This document shows positions 52,055-59,619 of a DNA stretch of 64,000 nucleotides, piece after piece; the first letter of the stretch is position 1, and each line of letters starts with the position of its first letter. The stretch is from Alphaproteobacteria bacterium (lineage in GTDB: Bacteria > Pseudomonadota > Alphaproteobacteria > Caulobacterales > Parvularculaceae). The DNA is taken from the NCBI GenBank assembly GCA_016125455.1, contig WGLS01000026.1, positions 1-64,000 of the forward strand. Direction: 5' to 3'. Both the position numbers and the translations under genes were made by a program. The notes beneath the pieces were generated by a model that saw nothing but the letters and a program-made list of their open reading frames with translations, was not told the origin of the DNA and did not search any database.

Positions 52055-52299
52055 CGCGCCGGCCCTGTTGGGTTGATCCGGCGGCGACGCGCGCGAAGGG
52101 CGCGTTCGGCTGCGCCGGCGCATCGGTCATGCTCCACCGCCAGAGCCTAATGCGGCCGAAGCCCTGTTCGATCGCAAGGGCGCGATTCGGCACTAAACTG
52201 TTGATTCAAAACAGACAATTTGTTCGATAGATATTTTCCGCGACGCATCGCCGCACAAGGGCGCCCCCGCCAGAAACCTGCTCCGGGCAGGCTGCACCT

Positions 52300-52351
52300 G
52301 ACGGGCAGCGCCGGACGGGCAGCGCCGGATGGGCAGCACCGGGCGGGGCAG
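52300..52351. repeat. 14-bp tandem repeat in the ndh-lipid kinase gap
   Basis: The unit GACGGGCAGCGCCG occurs twice exactly (52300-52313, 52314-52327), a third time with two changes (52328-52341) and a partial fourth time. It ends just before the lipid kinase stop. The rest of the 300-bp gap (52055-52354) holds an A+T-rich stretch near 52190-52235 and no convincing gene. Confidence 0.75.
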
Positions 52352-52354
52352 GGT

Positions 52355-53299
52355 TCAGCCGTCGCGGTTCGGCATCCTGACCTTGAGGGCGCCCGGGCGG
52401 ATTTCCATCGCGACATCATCGGCCGCTTCGAGCGGGTCGCCATCTATGGCGTAGGCGAACTTTTGTCCGGCGCAACCGATTCGGCACGAAGTCGAAGTCC
52501 GCACCGTCAGTCCCTCCGCCGCCTCGGTCATGCCATACAGGAAGCGCGCCAGCAGCATGGCGAACGCGCCGCCATTGCGGGATTCCGCCAGGTAGACGCT
52601 GAGGCGTCCGTCGTCGAGACGCGCCCGCAAGGGGGCAAGGTCGCGCGCGTGGGTGATCTCGTTGTTCGATACGAGAACAAGATTCGTAGAAAGAACAACC
52701 TGATCGCCGTCGGCGTTGACGTGGAAGTCTTGCGGTTCGGCGTGGAACAGCGCGTGCGCGGCGGCGACGATTGCGCCCTGCGCATCTTCGATCGTTTCCG
52801 GCTGACGCAGCGCCTCGCGGGCTTCGGCGAGGTCGGCATAGGCGCCGAACGCGATGTTGTTCAGAAAGGCGCGTTCCGCTGCATCCGGCGGCTTGACCAC
52901 GCCGATGTCGACCCGGGCAACTGGCGCGGCAAGCCCGACGGAGAGCGCCTCGTCGATATCGAGGGGCAGGCCAAGGTCGCGGCAGAACAGGTTCGCCGTG
53001 CCGCATGGCAGGGGCAGGAGACAGGCGTCGCGCCCGTCCCCGGCATTGGCGCCGGAACTGGCGCCCGCCCTGGCTACAGCGCTGGCGATCGCAGCCTGGG
53101 TGCCGTCGCCGCCGGCGCAGATGACAAGGCCCTCATGCGCCTTTGCGCGCTCGATGAGGGCCGGCGCTTCGCCGGCGACGCACTCGAGGCTGACGCCCTC
53201 TCGCGCTGCGGCCTTCTCAACGGACGCGCGGATCTCTTCGACGCCGACAGCGAGAACGCCGCCGGCCTGGTCGTTGATGAGAAGGAGCGCCGTCGTCAT
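52355..53299 (-). CDS. Diacylglycerol/lipid kinase family protein
   Basis: The product has the DAGK catalytic domain: VICAGGDGTQAAIASAV near residue 66 (GGDGT) and LPLPCGTANLFCRDLGLP near 97 (normally GTxNxFAR). A beta-sandwich C-terminal domain follows (about 130-314). Such proteins phosphorylate diacylglycerol or sphingoid-type lipids. ATG 53299 overlaps the metallophosphoesterase stop (ATGA), so the two are coupled. The substrate is not known. The length is 314. Confidence 0.85.
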   Translation of the reverse strand: MTTALLLINDQAGGVLAVGVEEIRASVEKAAAREGVSLECVAGEAPALIERAKAHEGLVICAGGDGTQAAIASAVARAGASSGANAGDGRDACLLPLPCGTANLFCRDLGLPLDIDEALSVGLAAPVARVDIGVVKPPDAAERAFLNNIAFGAYADLAEAREALRQPETIEDAQGAIVAAAHALFHAEPQDFHVNADGDQVVLSTNLVLVSNNEITHARDLAPLRARLDDGRLSVYLAESRNGGAFAMLLARFLYGMTEAAEGLTVRTSTSCRIGCAGQKFAYAIDGDPLEAADDVAMEIRPGALKVRMPNRDG

Positions 53300-54114
53300 G
53301 CCGTCTTCTCGCGCCATGCGCCGCGCCGGCGGCTGAAGGATCGTTGCCGGTGAGATATCGCGCCAGCCTCTTCGAACAGCGCAACGCGCAGGTCAAGCCG
53401 TTCATTGTCCGGGTCCCAATTGATGAAATTGCACGACGGCGGCTCGCCGCGCTGGCGAGTGGATGCGGCGGTGCCGGCGGCAATGTTGATGACCGCGCCC
53501 GATGCCGTCTCGATGAGGCGCGCGCCGGCGATATGCACATGTCCCGTCAGAACAAGGTCGGCGCCGGCCGCAGCGAAGCGCTGTAACGCGCGCTCGCGGT
53601 GAGGTATCACCGCGCCGCCCGCCGGTCCCGGCGTCGGCACGACGGGATGGTGCAGCGCGACGACTTTCAGGCCTGCCGCCGGGCTCGTTTTGGCCTTGAG
53701 CCCCTCCGCGGCGAACCTGATCTGGCGGTCGGACAGGCGTCCGAGCGACCAGTCGAGGCCGAACCTCGCCGGCCGCGCCGAGTTGAGGCCGATCATCCGT
53801 ACGCCATCCACATCGAGAATGGCGTCTGTCTGCGGCGCCACATGCTCCCGAAAGCGGGCCCACGGCGCAAGGAACCGCGTCAACAGGGAATAGACAGGGA
53901 CGTCATGATTGCCCGGTATCGCCAGGGCGGGCGCGTCAAACCCCTTCAGATAGTCTCCAACGGCGGCGAATTCGCGCTGGCGCCCGGCCTGGGTCAGGTC
54001 GCCGGAGACGACGACCGCGTCGACCGCGGCGGCGGCTATGCAGTCCTTCACGCGTTCAGCCACGGCGCGGTCTATGGCGCCGAAGTGCAGGTCGGATAGG
54101 TGGGCGATGCGGAT
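53296..54114 (-). CDS. Calcineurin-like metallophosphoesterase
   Basis: The metal-binding motifs are all present: DLHFG, SGDLTQAG, IPGNHDVP, ALHHPVV and TGHVHIAGA. This places it in the class III cyclic nucleotide phosphodiesterase/CpdA-like group. The conserved core begins at IRIAHLSDLHFG, but there is no ATG, GTG or TTG close to it. GGGGA lies nine bases before an ATC at 54114, used here as the conservative start. The next canonical start upstream is ATG 54255, inside the previous gene. It is placed between a flavoprotein and a lipid kinase. The substrate is unknown. Confidence 0.85.
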   Translation of the reverse strand: MRIAHLSDLHFGAIDRAVAERVKDCIAAAAVDAVVVSGDLTQAGRQREFAAVGDYLKGFDAPALAIPGNHDVPVYSLLTRFLAPWARFREHVAPQTDAILDVDGVRMIGLNSARPARFGLDWSLGRLSDRQIRFAAEGLKAKTSPAAGLKVVALHHPVVPTPGPAGGAVIPHRERALQRFAAAGADLVLTGHVHIAGARLIETASGAVINIAAGTAASTRQRGEPPSCNFINWDPDNERLDLRVALFEEAGAISHRQRSFSRRRGAWREKTA

Positions 54115-54119
54115 TGCGA

Positions 54120-55778
54120 CTAGTCCCCTTGCTGAGCGATTTCGGCGAGCGCCGCATGCAGCGCCTGGATGACGATTGAGCCTTCGCCGACGCTCGACGC
54201 GACCCGCTTGACCGAGCCTGATCGCACGTCGCCAACGGCGTAAACCCGCGGCCATGCGGTCTCGTACCGGGTCGGCATCCGGTCGAGCGACCAGCCGGCC
54301 TTCACGAGGTCGATGTTCGCGATCTCCGGTCCGGTCTTGATGAACCCTTTTGCATCGCGAGCGATCGCGGCGTCCAGCCAGTCCCCGCATGGCGCGGCAC
54401 CAATGAACAGGAATGCGAACGACGCGTCCAGTTCCGCCTCGCCGTCGGGACCATTTATCGCAATCTTCCGCAGGCGGTCTTCGCAGCCCAGCAGGCGCGA
54501 AATCTCCGATCCCGGGTGCAGGTGGACGTTCGGCGTCTCCTGAAGGCGCCGGACCAGATACTCCGACATCGTTTCGCGAATGTCAGCGCGCCGATAAAGG
54601 ATGTGCACGTTCCTGGCGTACCGGGCGAGGAAGCTGGCCCCCTGGCCGGCCGAGTTGCCCGCCCCGACAATGACGACGTTCGACCCCTGGCAGATCTGCG
54701 CTTCCATGGCCGTTGCGCCGTAGTAGACGCCGCGGCCCTCGTACTTCTCCAGATCGGGGATCGGCAGGCGCCGATATTCCGCACCTGTTGCAATGATGAC
54801 GCCGCGCGATCGCAGCGTGCGGCCATCCCTCAGGGTCAGGACGTAATCGTCTCCGTCGCGAGCGAGTTCCGCAGCGCGAACCGGCGCGGCAAGCCGCGCG
54901 CCGAACTTTTGCGCCTGGACCCTGGCGCGCTCGGCGAGTTCGCGGCCGGAAATGCCCGACGGAAAGCCGAGATAGTTTTCGATCTTCGAACTCGTGCCCG
55001 CCTGGCCGCCGGGCGCGACGGCGTCGATGGCCACAACGTCGAGCCCTTCGGATGCGGCGTATACGGACGCCGCTAGGCCCGCCGGGCCGGCGCCGATCAC
55101 GACGACGTCGGCGTGCGAGGCGTCCGCGAGGAGGTCGAGGCCAAGGTGTCGGCCGACTTCCTCGATCGTCGGTCGCACGAGCCGGCGCTCGCCGGTGATG
55201 AGGATCGGCGCGTCGTCAAGAGTCAGGCCGAGGCGGTCGACGATCGTCTGGGCGGCAGGGTCCTTGTCGGCTTCTACCCACAAGTGCGGCACGTCGTGCT
55301 TGTTGAGCAGGTCACGCAGCGCGAACGAGTCGCGGTCGAGGGCGCGGCCTAGCAGGATGACGCTGCCGCGTTCGCTTAGCCGCGCCCAGGCCCGGCGCGC
55401 CGCAAAGGTCGTCACGAACGCGTCAGAGAGATCGGCGTTCTCGACAAGTAGGCGCCTGAACGCCGCGACCGGCACGTGGAGCACGTCGCCAGGAATATCC
55501 ATTTCGGCTGAGACGAGGGCGGGGTGGCCAGTGATCATCCCGACGTCGCCGGTGAACTGGCGCGGCTCCAGCCAGCCGACCCGGCGGCGCTCGCCGAGTT
55601 CGCTGAGATAGACGTTCAGCTGGCCGGATAGAACAACGAGGAGATCGACATCGCGCGCGCCTTCCTCGAACAGAACGTCGCCCTTGGCATGGGCGCGCAT
55701 TTCGCCGAATGGCGTCAGCGCGGCGAGCTGCTCCTCCGAAAGGCGGTAGTTCTTGTCTCCGATCGGCGCGTCGGTCAT
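54120..55778 (-). CDS. Cyclic-nucleotide-domain flavoprotein, thioredoxin reductase-like
   Basis: The 552-residue protein has three parts: a cNMP-binding domain (about 12-125), a glutaredoxin-like segment (about 138-215, with VILLGRALDRDSFALRDLLN) and a thioredoxin-reductase-like module (220-545) with VVVIGAGPAGLAASVYAASE, VVIVGAGNSAGQGASFLAR and RVYAVGDVRSGSVKRVA. The CxxC site expected near GVYYGATAMEAQ is missing, so disulfide reduction in the usual way is not possible. It may be an NADPH-dependent oxidoreductase with another acceptor. It is first in an operon with the phosphoesterase and lipid kinase. Confidence 0.88.
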   Translation of the reverse strand: MTDAPIGDKNYRLSEEQLAALTPFGEMRAHAKGDVLFEEGARDVDLLVVLSGQLNVYLSELGERRRVGWLEPRQFTGDVGMITGHPALVSAEMDIPGDVLHVPVAAFRRLLVENADLSDAFVTTFAARRAWARLSERGSVILLGRALDRDSFALRDLLNKHDVPHLWVEADKDPAAQTIVDRLGLTLDDAPILITGERRLVRPTIEEVGRHLGLDLLADASHADVVVIGAGPAGLAASVYAASEGLDVVAIDAVAPGGQAGTSSKIENYLGFPSGISGRELAERARVQAQKFGARLAAPVRAAELARDGDDYVLTLRDGRTLRSRGVIIATGAEYRRLPIPDLEKYEGRGVYYGATAMEAQICQGSNVVIVGAGNSAGQGASFLARYARNVHILYRRADIRETMSEYLVRRLQETPNVHLHPGSEISRLLGCEDRLRKIAINGPDGEAELDASFAFLFIGAAPCGDWLDAAIARDAKGFIKTGPEIANIDLVKAGWSLDRMPTRYETAWPRVYAVGDVRSGSVKRVASSVGEGSIVIQALHAALAEIAQQGD

Positions 55779-55896
55779 CGGCAGGCTCCTGGTCAGAAAT
55801 GGTCGTGCGGCGCGGGCGCGCGTTGCGGCGACCGCCCATGCTGCTTAACACGTCGCGGCGCAAGGCCGACGCAAAACCGGCGAACGAGGATCGAAC

Positions 55897-56790
55897 ATGT
55901 CTGATTCAAGATTGCGGCTGGCGCTGCAGAAGTCGGGACGTCTTTCCGAAGGCGCCTTCGACCTTCTGGCAAAGTGCGGCCTGACGATCTCGCGCGCCAA
56001 GGACAATCTCTATGGCCGCGCCCGCGAGTTGCCGATTGACGTCCTGCTGGTGCGCGACGACGACATTCCGGGCCTTGTGGACGACGGGGTCTGCGACCTC
56101 GGGATCGTTGGGGAGAACGTATTCGAGGAGCACCGCCTGTCGTCCGCGGCCGCCCCCAACGGTCCGGCCTCGGCGGTCATGAAGCTCGGCTTTGCGCGTT
56201 GCCGGCTGATGCTCGCCGCGCCGAAGGCGTGGGCAGGCGACGACGTTGCCGCCTATGAGGGCAAGCGGATTGCCACGTCATATCCGGCGCTGACCAAGGC
56301 GTTTCTCGACAGCGTCGGGGTGTCCGCGTCGATCGCGGAGATGAGCGGGTCGGTTGAGATCGCCCCGAAGCTGCGCATTGCCGAGGCGATCTGCGATATC
56401 GTTTCAACCGGCGCGACGCTGGAGGCCCACGGGCTCAAGCCAACCCAGACCGTGTTTACGTCAGAGGCGATCCTGGTGCGCCGGCCGGGCGAGTTCGCGC
56501 CTGAGCAGGCGGCCGCGTTCAACAGCCTGATGGTGCGCGTAAACGGCGTCATCGCGTCGCGTGACGCGAAGTACGTGATGCTGAACGCGCCGCGCTCGGC
56601 GGTCGACGCCATTATCGAGCTTTTGCCAGGGGCGGATTCGCCGACAATCCTCGAACTCGCCGGCCGCCCGGATGTCGTGGCCATCCATGCGGTGTGCGGC
56701 GAACAGGTATTCTGGTCGACGCTGGAAAAGCTGAAGGCGCTCGGCGCCACCGCCATTCTCGTCGCGCCGATCGAGAAAATGATGCCCTGA
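55897..56790 (+). CDS. hisG: ATP phosphoribosyltransferase HisG (long form)
   Basis: HisG starts histidine synthesis by joining ATP and PRPP. The sequence has RLRLALQKSGRLSEGAFDLL, the DLGIVGENV block near residue 67, and the PRPP loop in EAICDIVSTGATLEAHGL near 165-182. The C-terminal third (about 215-297) is the ACT-like regulatory domain of long-form HisG, so histidine feedback without HisZ is expected. The length of 297 fits. It ends 79 bp before tRNA-Thr. Confidence 0.95.
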   Translation: MSDSRLRLALQKSGRLSEGAFDLLAKCGLTISRAKDNLYGRARELPIDVLLVRDDDIPGLVDDGVCDLGIVGENVFEEHRLSSAAAPNGPASAVMKLGFARCRLMLAAPKAWAGDDVAAYEGKRIATSYPALTKAFLDSVGVSASIAEMSGSVEIAPKLRIAEAICDIVSTGATLEAHGLKPTQTVFTSEAILVRRPGEFAPEQAAAFNSLMVRVNGVIASRDAKYVMLNAPRSAVDAIIELLPGADSPTILELAGRPDVVAIHAVCGEQVFWSTLEKLKALGATAILVAPIEKMMP

Positions 56791-56843
56791 GGGAAGCCGC
56801 CAAAGCGGGGTTCGCGGCCGGCTTGCGCTGGAACGAAACATTG

Positions 56844-58481
56844 TTACAAGCCGCATTCTCGCTTGGATCGCTGCCGTAGCTCAGGGGTAGAGCACTCCCT
56901 TGGTAAGGGAGAGGCCGAGAGTTCAAATCTCTCCGGCAGCACCATTTGACAATTTTGACCCTGCAAACCTGCTAACACTTTGAAAGGAAAGGCCGTTTCT
57001 ATAGTTCGATAACCGCTTTCCCGCGAGTATCGAAGCGGCTCCACAAATGCCAGTCTCAGCACTGTTTGCCTAAGGGGTAGTGAGCCATTTTCATATATAT
57101 TCCAAGGACTTGAGAGAAACCGCAAGGCTAGTTCAATAGACTCTCCAAACCTGCCTGCCGGTGGGAGTGCATTCTCCGCTTTTTCGGCAAGCAGGAACTT
57201 CTCCCGTTCCAATTTTTCGACCCGTGTTTCCAGAGCACCGATCACAGACGCGCTCGACGACTCCACGATCCGGTCCAGCAGCTTGTCGATCTGGCCTTCC
57301 ACATCCCTGAGCTGGGCAACGACCGCATCTTTCGCCCGGTGCGCTTCGTCAAGCCGTGCTTCCCACGCGCGCTCGAACATGGTCCTTGCTAGGACGAAGA
57401 GCCGTTTGGTCGGCTGCATGGACTTCAGGATGTCTGAAAAACCGTCCTCGATTTTTGCGCGCGGGATGGACTTGCGCTTCGACGGGCAGCCAACCGTGTC
57501 GCACAGATAATACGGGTAATGCTTCCGGCAGCCTTTGGACCATGCTGCTGTCATTGGCTGATCGCAATCGTCGCACAGCACGAAGCCACGCAACGGGAAA
57601 TCGGAACTGAAATCCCGTCGCGCCGCAGGGCGGCCACCTTCTTTCAGGTTGCTCAGGATGCGCTCATGCGTCTCGAAACCGATCAGCGGTTCATGGTGGC
57701 CTTTGCGCAGACTGACGGCCCACGTCTCCGAATGCACGTAGCCCGCGTAGAGCGGGTTTCTGAGCATCTTCGTGATCTTCCATGCTCTGATCCCGCCGTT
57801 TGGCAGGTCCTTGGGGAACTCCGGCTTGCTTTCTAGGAAGCGCTGCACTTCGGCCTGAGAGCAGAAGCGTCCGATAGCGTAGCCTTCGAGGGCTTCCTGA
57901 ACGTGCTCCGCCAGCAGGCCGTCAGGGACGAGCAGCTTTCCATGGATTTTGTCGGCAGCGTATCTGTACCCGACGGGAGCATGAAAGACCCAGTAGCCCT
58001 TCTCAAGCCGGGCCACCATCTTCTGCTTCACCTGCCTCCGGTTCTGTTCGCGCTCAAGCTGGCCTTGCGCAGCGATCACGGTTTCGATGAAGCGGCCTTC
58101 GGGCGTGTCCTCGAACTTGAAATTCAGGCATTCCACCAGTGCTCCGCGCTCAGCAAACTCGCGGCGCAGCTTGATGTGAAACTCCGTATCGCGAGCAAAG
58201 CGTTTCAGGTCATCGAAGATGACGACATAGTTGCGGTCTTTCTGGGCGTCGAGAAACGCCAGCATCGCCCGCATGGCCGGGCGCTTCATGAAATCGCCGC
58301 CGCCGGAGATATCGTCCGGGAACACCATCTCGACGGCATATCCGCGTTCTTCCGCGTATTTGCGGCAGCGATGCTCCTGGCTCTCCAGCCCGTGACCCTT
58401 TTCCTTCTGCTGCTTGCTGGACACACGGCAGTAGATCAACGCCGGGATGGGCGTAACCTTTGCGGTCTTGTCTGGTGCCAT
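56844..58481 (-). CDS. Large serine recombinase (integrase) ending inside tRNA-Thr
   Basis: This is the integrase of the element. It has a resolvase domain (residues about 12-150) with the catalytic serine Ser21 in YCRVSSKQQ, a recombinase domain (about 175-270) with KITKMLRNPLYAGYVHSE, a zinc ribbon (about 305-345, CDDC and CDTVGC) and a coiled coil (380-440). The last 33 residues (VLPERFELSASPLPRECSTP) are the antisense of tRNA-Thr plus 26 bases beyond it, so the C-terminus comes from the host side of the junction. The start has AAGGAAGG before ATG. The length of 545 is normal for the group. Confidence 0.95.
   Translation of the reverse strand: MAPDKTAKVTPIPALIYCRVSSKQQKEKGHGLESQEHRCRKYAEERGYAVEMVFPDDISGGGDFMKRPAMRAMLAFLDAQKDRNYVVIFDDLKRFARDTEFHIKLRREFAERGALVECLNFKFEDTPEGRFIETVIAAQGQLEREQNRRQVKQKMVARLEKGYWVFHAPVGYRYAADKIHGKLLVPDGLLAEHVQEALEGYAIGRFCSQAEVQRFLESKPEFPKDLPNGGIRAWKITKMLRNPLYAGYVHSETWAVSLRKGHHEPLIGFETHERILSNLKEGGRPAARRDFSSDFPLRGFVLCDDCDQPMTAAWSKGCRKHYPYYLCDTVGCPSKRKSIPRAKIEDGFSDILKSMQPTKRLFVLARTMFERAWEARLDEAHRAKDAVVAQLRDVEGQIDKLLDRIVESSSASVIGALETRVEKLEREKFLLAEKAENALPPAGRFGESIELALRFLSSPWNIYENGSLPLRQTVLRLAFVEPLRYSRESGYRTIETAFPFKVLAGLQGQNCQMVLPERFELSASPLPRECSTPELRQRSKRECGL
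56870..56944 (+). tRNA. tRNA-Thr (anticodon GGU) with encoded CCA
   Basis: A full cloverleaf can be drawn. The acceptor GCTGCCG pairs with CGGCAGC, the D-arm is GCTC/GAGC, and the anticodon stem CTCCC/GGGAG encloses TTGGTAA (anticodon GGT). The T-arm is GAGAG/CTCTC with loop TTCAAAT, followed by discriminator A and CCA. It lies behind hisG. The serine recombinase frame of the neighbouring element runs antisense across it, which marks it as the attachment site. Confidence 0.97.
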
Positions 58482-58506
58482 GAATCCTTCCTTTCTCGTA
58501 CCGGCG

Positions 58507-58848
58507 CTATGGTTCCGGCGCGTCTTCCCGTCTGTCGAATTTTCCGATGCCCTCCCAGTCTAGCGAATCAGCGTCGGCATGGGAACTTTGATCTTGCTTT
58601 GTTCCGACCTTTCCACAGGCCTGTTGCGCCGCATGCACCCCAAACCCCAACTCGACAAAGGCCACGATGATCGACCACAGCGCTGTGATGATCTGTTCCT
58701 TTTCGGCGTCCGAAAGCTCGGGATCGTCGAACAGGTCCTGATAGTATGCAACATCGAGTTGGAGGTTGTGCCGGACGGTCTTGCCGTGCTCGCGGGACAA
58801 AGCCTCGCCCAGCTGCGGCAGATGTTCGGTTTCGAAGTCTTGTGTCAC
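58507..58848 (-). CDS. Hypothetical protein upstream of the recombinase
   Basis: I do not recognise this acidic 113-residue protein. It includes HNLQLDVAYYQDLFDDPEL, then a helical stretch with a hydrophobic segment (EQIITALWSIIVAFVELGFG) that may be a buried helix or a membrane segment. GTG 58848 is chosen because GGGGAG lies eight bases before it; the open frame reaches ATG 58881 without a ribosome site. It ends 25 bp before the recombinase and is probably co-transcribed with it. Confidence 0.6.
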   Translation of the reverse strand: MTQDFETEHLPQLGEALSREHGKTVRHNLQLDVAYYQDLFDDPELSDAEKEQIITALWSIIVAFVELGFGVHAAQQACGKVGTKQDQSSHADADSLDWEGIGKFDRREDAPEP

Positions 58849-58922
58849 GCAAATGCTCCCCGCTTCAGCAATGCACCGCATGCTGATTAAGTGAATTTTC
58901 TTATTTGATAATAGAGCATCGG

Positions 58923-58990
58923 ATCACCCATCAGGGGTGATAGTGGCGACTTTTCGCTGCAACGATGCTGCACAATCTTATATTTAGATT
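58923..58990. repeat. Two short inverted repeats in the A+T-rich gap of the element
   Basis: ATCACCC (58923-58929) pairs with GGGTGAT (58935-58941), and AATCT (58974-58978) with AGATT (58986-58990). The gap 58849-59077 is A+T-rich compared with its surroundings and separates two minus-strand gene groups. It could hold a terminator for the upstream genes and a promoter for the recombinase pair. Confidence 0.35.
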
Positions 58991-59077
58991 ATACCGCACA
59001 GAGTCGGCGCGGCGCAAATCCATGATTGCTTTATGTGGTAGAGCGCAACCTAAATACATGCGCTGTATTGCTGCGTT

Positions 59078-59359
59078 TCATCGCGATATTTCGAAACGAG
59101 CAGCGGCGTACCCGTTCAATCTTGCAAAACTATGCTGCGCTTCGAGCGCATCATGTGCGTCTCGCAGAGAGCTGCGCAGGAGCGCGATGCGGCGTTCGTT
59201 CTCTCTCAGCGATGCCTTATGCAAAACCGATGTCTCGGGACCGTTTGGGGTAAGCCGGGCATGTGTCTGCGGCGTTGCTCGCTCCCGCAGACGTTGAAGC
59301 AGCTCCGCCTTCGTTACGATGGCGGAGCTGCCTGAATGTTCGTGTACGGATCGGCTCAC
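59078..59359 (-). CDS. Small hypothetical protein of the element (93 residues)
   Basis: The product is unknown. It is Arg/Ala/Ser-rich and mostly helical, with VTKAELLQRLRERATPQTHA and then RENERRIALLRSSLRDAHDA. There is no membrane segment. The GTG start at 59359 overlaps the stop of the preceding gene (GTGA), so it is translationally coupled to it. It is the last gene of the coupling-protein operon. Confidence 0.6.
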   Translation of the reverse strand: MSRSVHEHSGSSAIVTKAELLQRLRERATPQTHARLTPNGPETSVLHKASLRENERRIALLRSSLRDAHDALEAQHSFARLNGYAAARFEISR

Positions 59360-59604
59360 CTGTCGCGTTCGCTGCGATTGCGGCGGCGGGGCTTTTCGTC
59401 CCGTTCCTCTTCCAGACGTTCCATCGGCGTGCGCAGCACGATGCGGCCATTGACCGGCACGGAATCCAGGACGACGGTATGACCTTCGCCGTCCTTGTGC
59501 GGAAAGGCTGCACCAACACGGTTGAAGTAGGATTTGTCATCCCGTCCGTCCTTCGCATGGAAGGCTTCGAAGCTGGGCATCTTCTTCTCTGAACGATCAC
59601 TCAT
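59356..59604 (-). CDS. Small conserved hypothetical protein of conjugative elements
   Basis: This 82-residue protein has the core FEAFHAKDGRDDKSYFNRVG, then AAFPHKDGEGHTVVLDSVPV and NGRIVLRTPMERLEE. I recall similar small proteins beside TraG-like genes on alphaproteobacterial plasmids. No function is known to me. GGAGAAAATC precedes the ATG. It starts 15 bp after the coupling protein gene. Confidence 0.7.
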   Translation of the reverse strand: MSDRSEKKMPSFEAFHAKDGRDDKSYFNRVGAAFPHKDGEGHTVVLDSVPVNGRIVLRTPMERLEEERDEKPRRRNRSERDR

Positions 59605-59619
59605 GATTTTCTCCGTGAA

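Noticed and set aside
52055-52300. Possible small RNA or gene in the ndh-lipid kinase gap
   Set aside because: No promoter, terminator or coding signal could be supported. Only the tandem repeat at the end of the gap is clear.
58965-59335. Overlapping short plus-strand frames in the element
   Set aside because: They lie opposite the minus-strand hypothetical gene and the A+T-rich gap, are Arg/Ser-rich, and lack ribosome sites.
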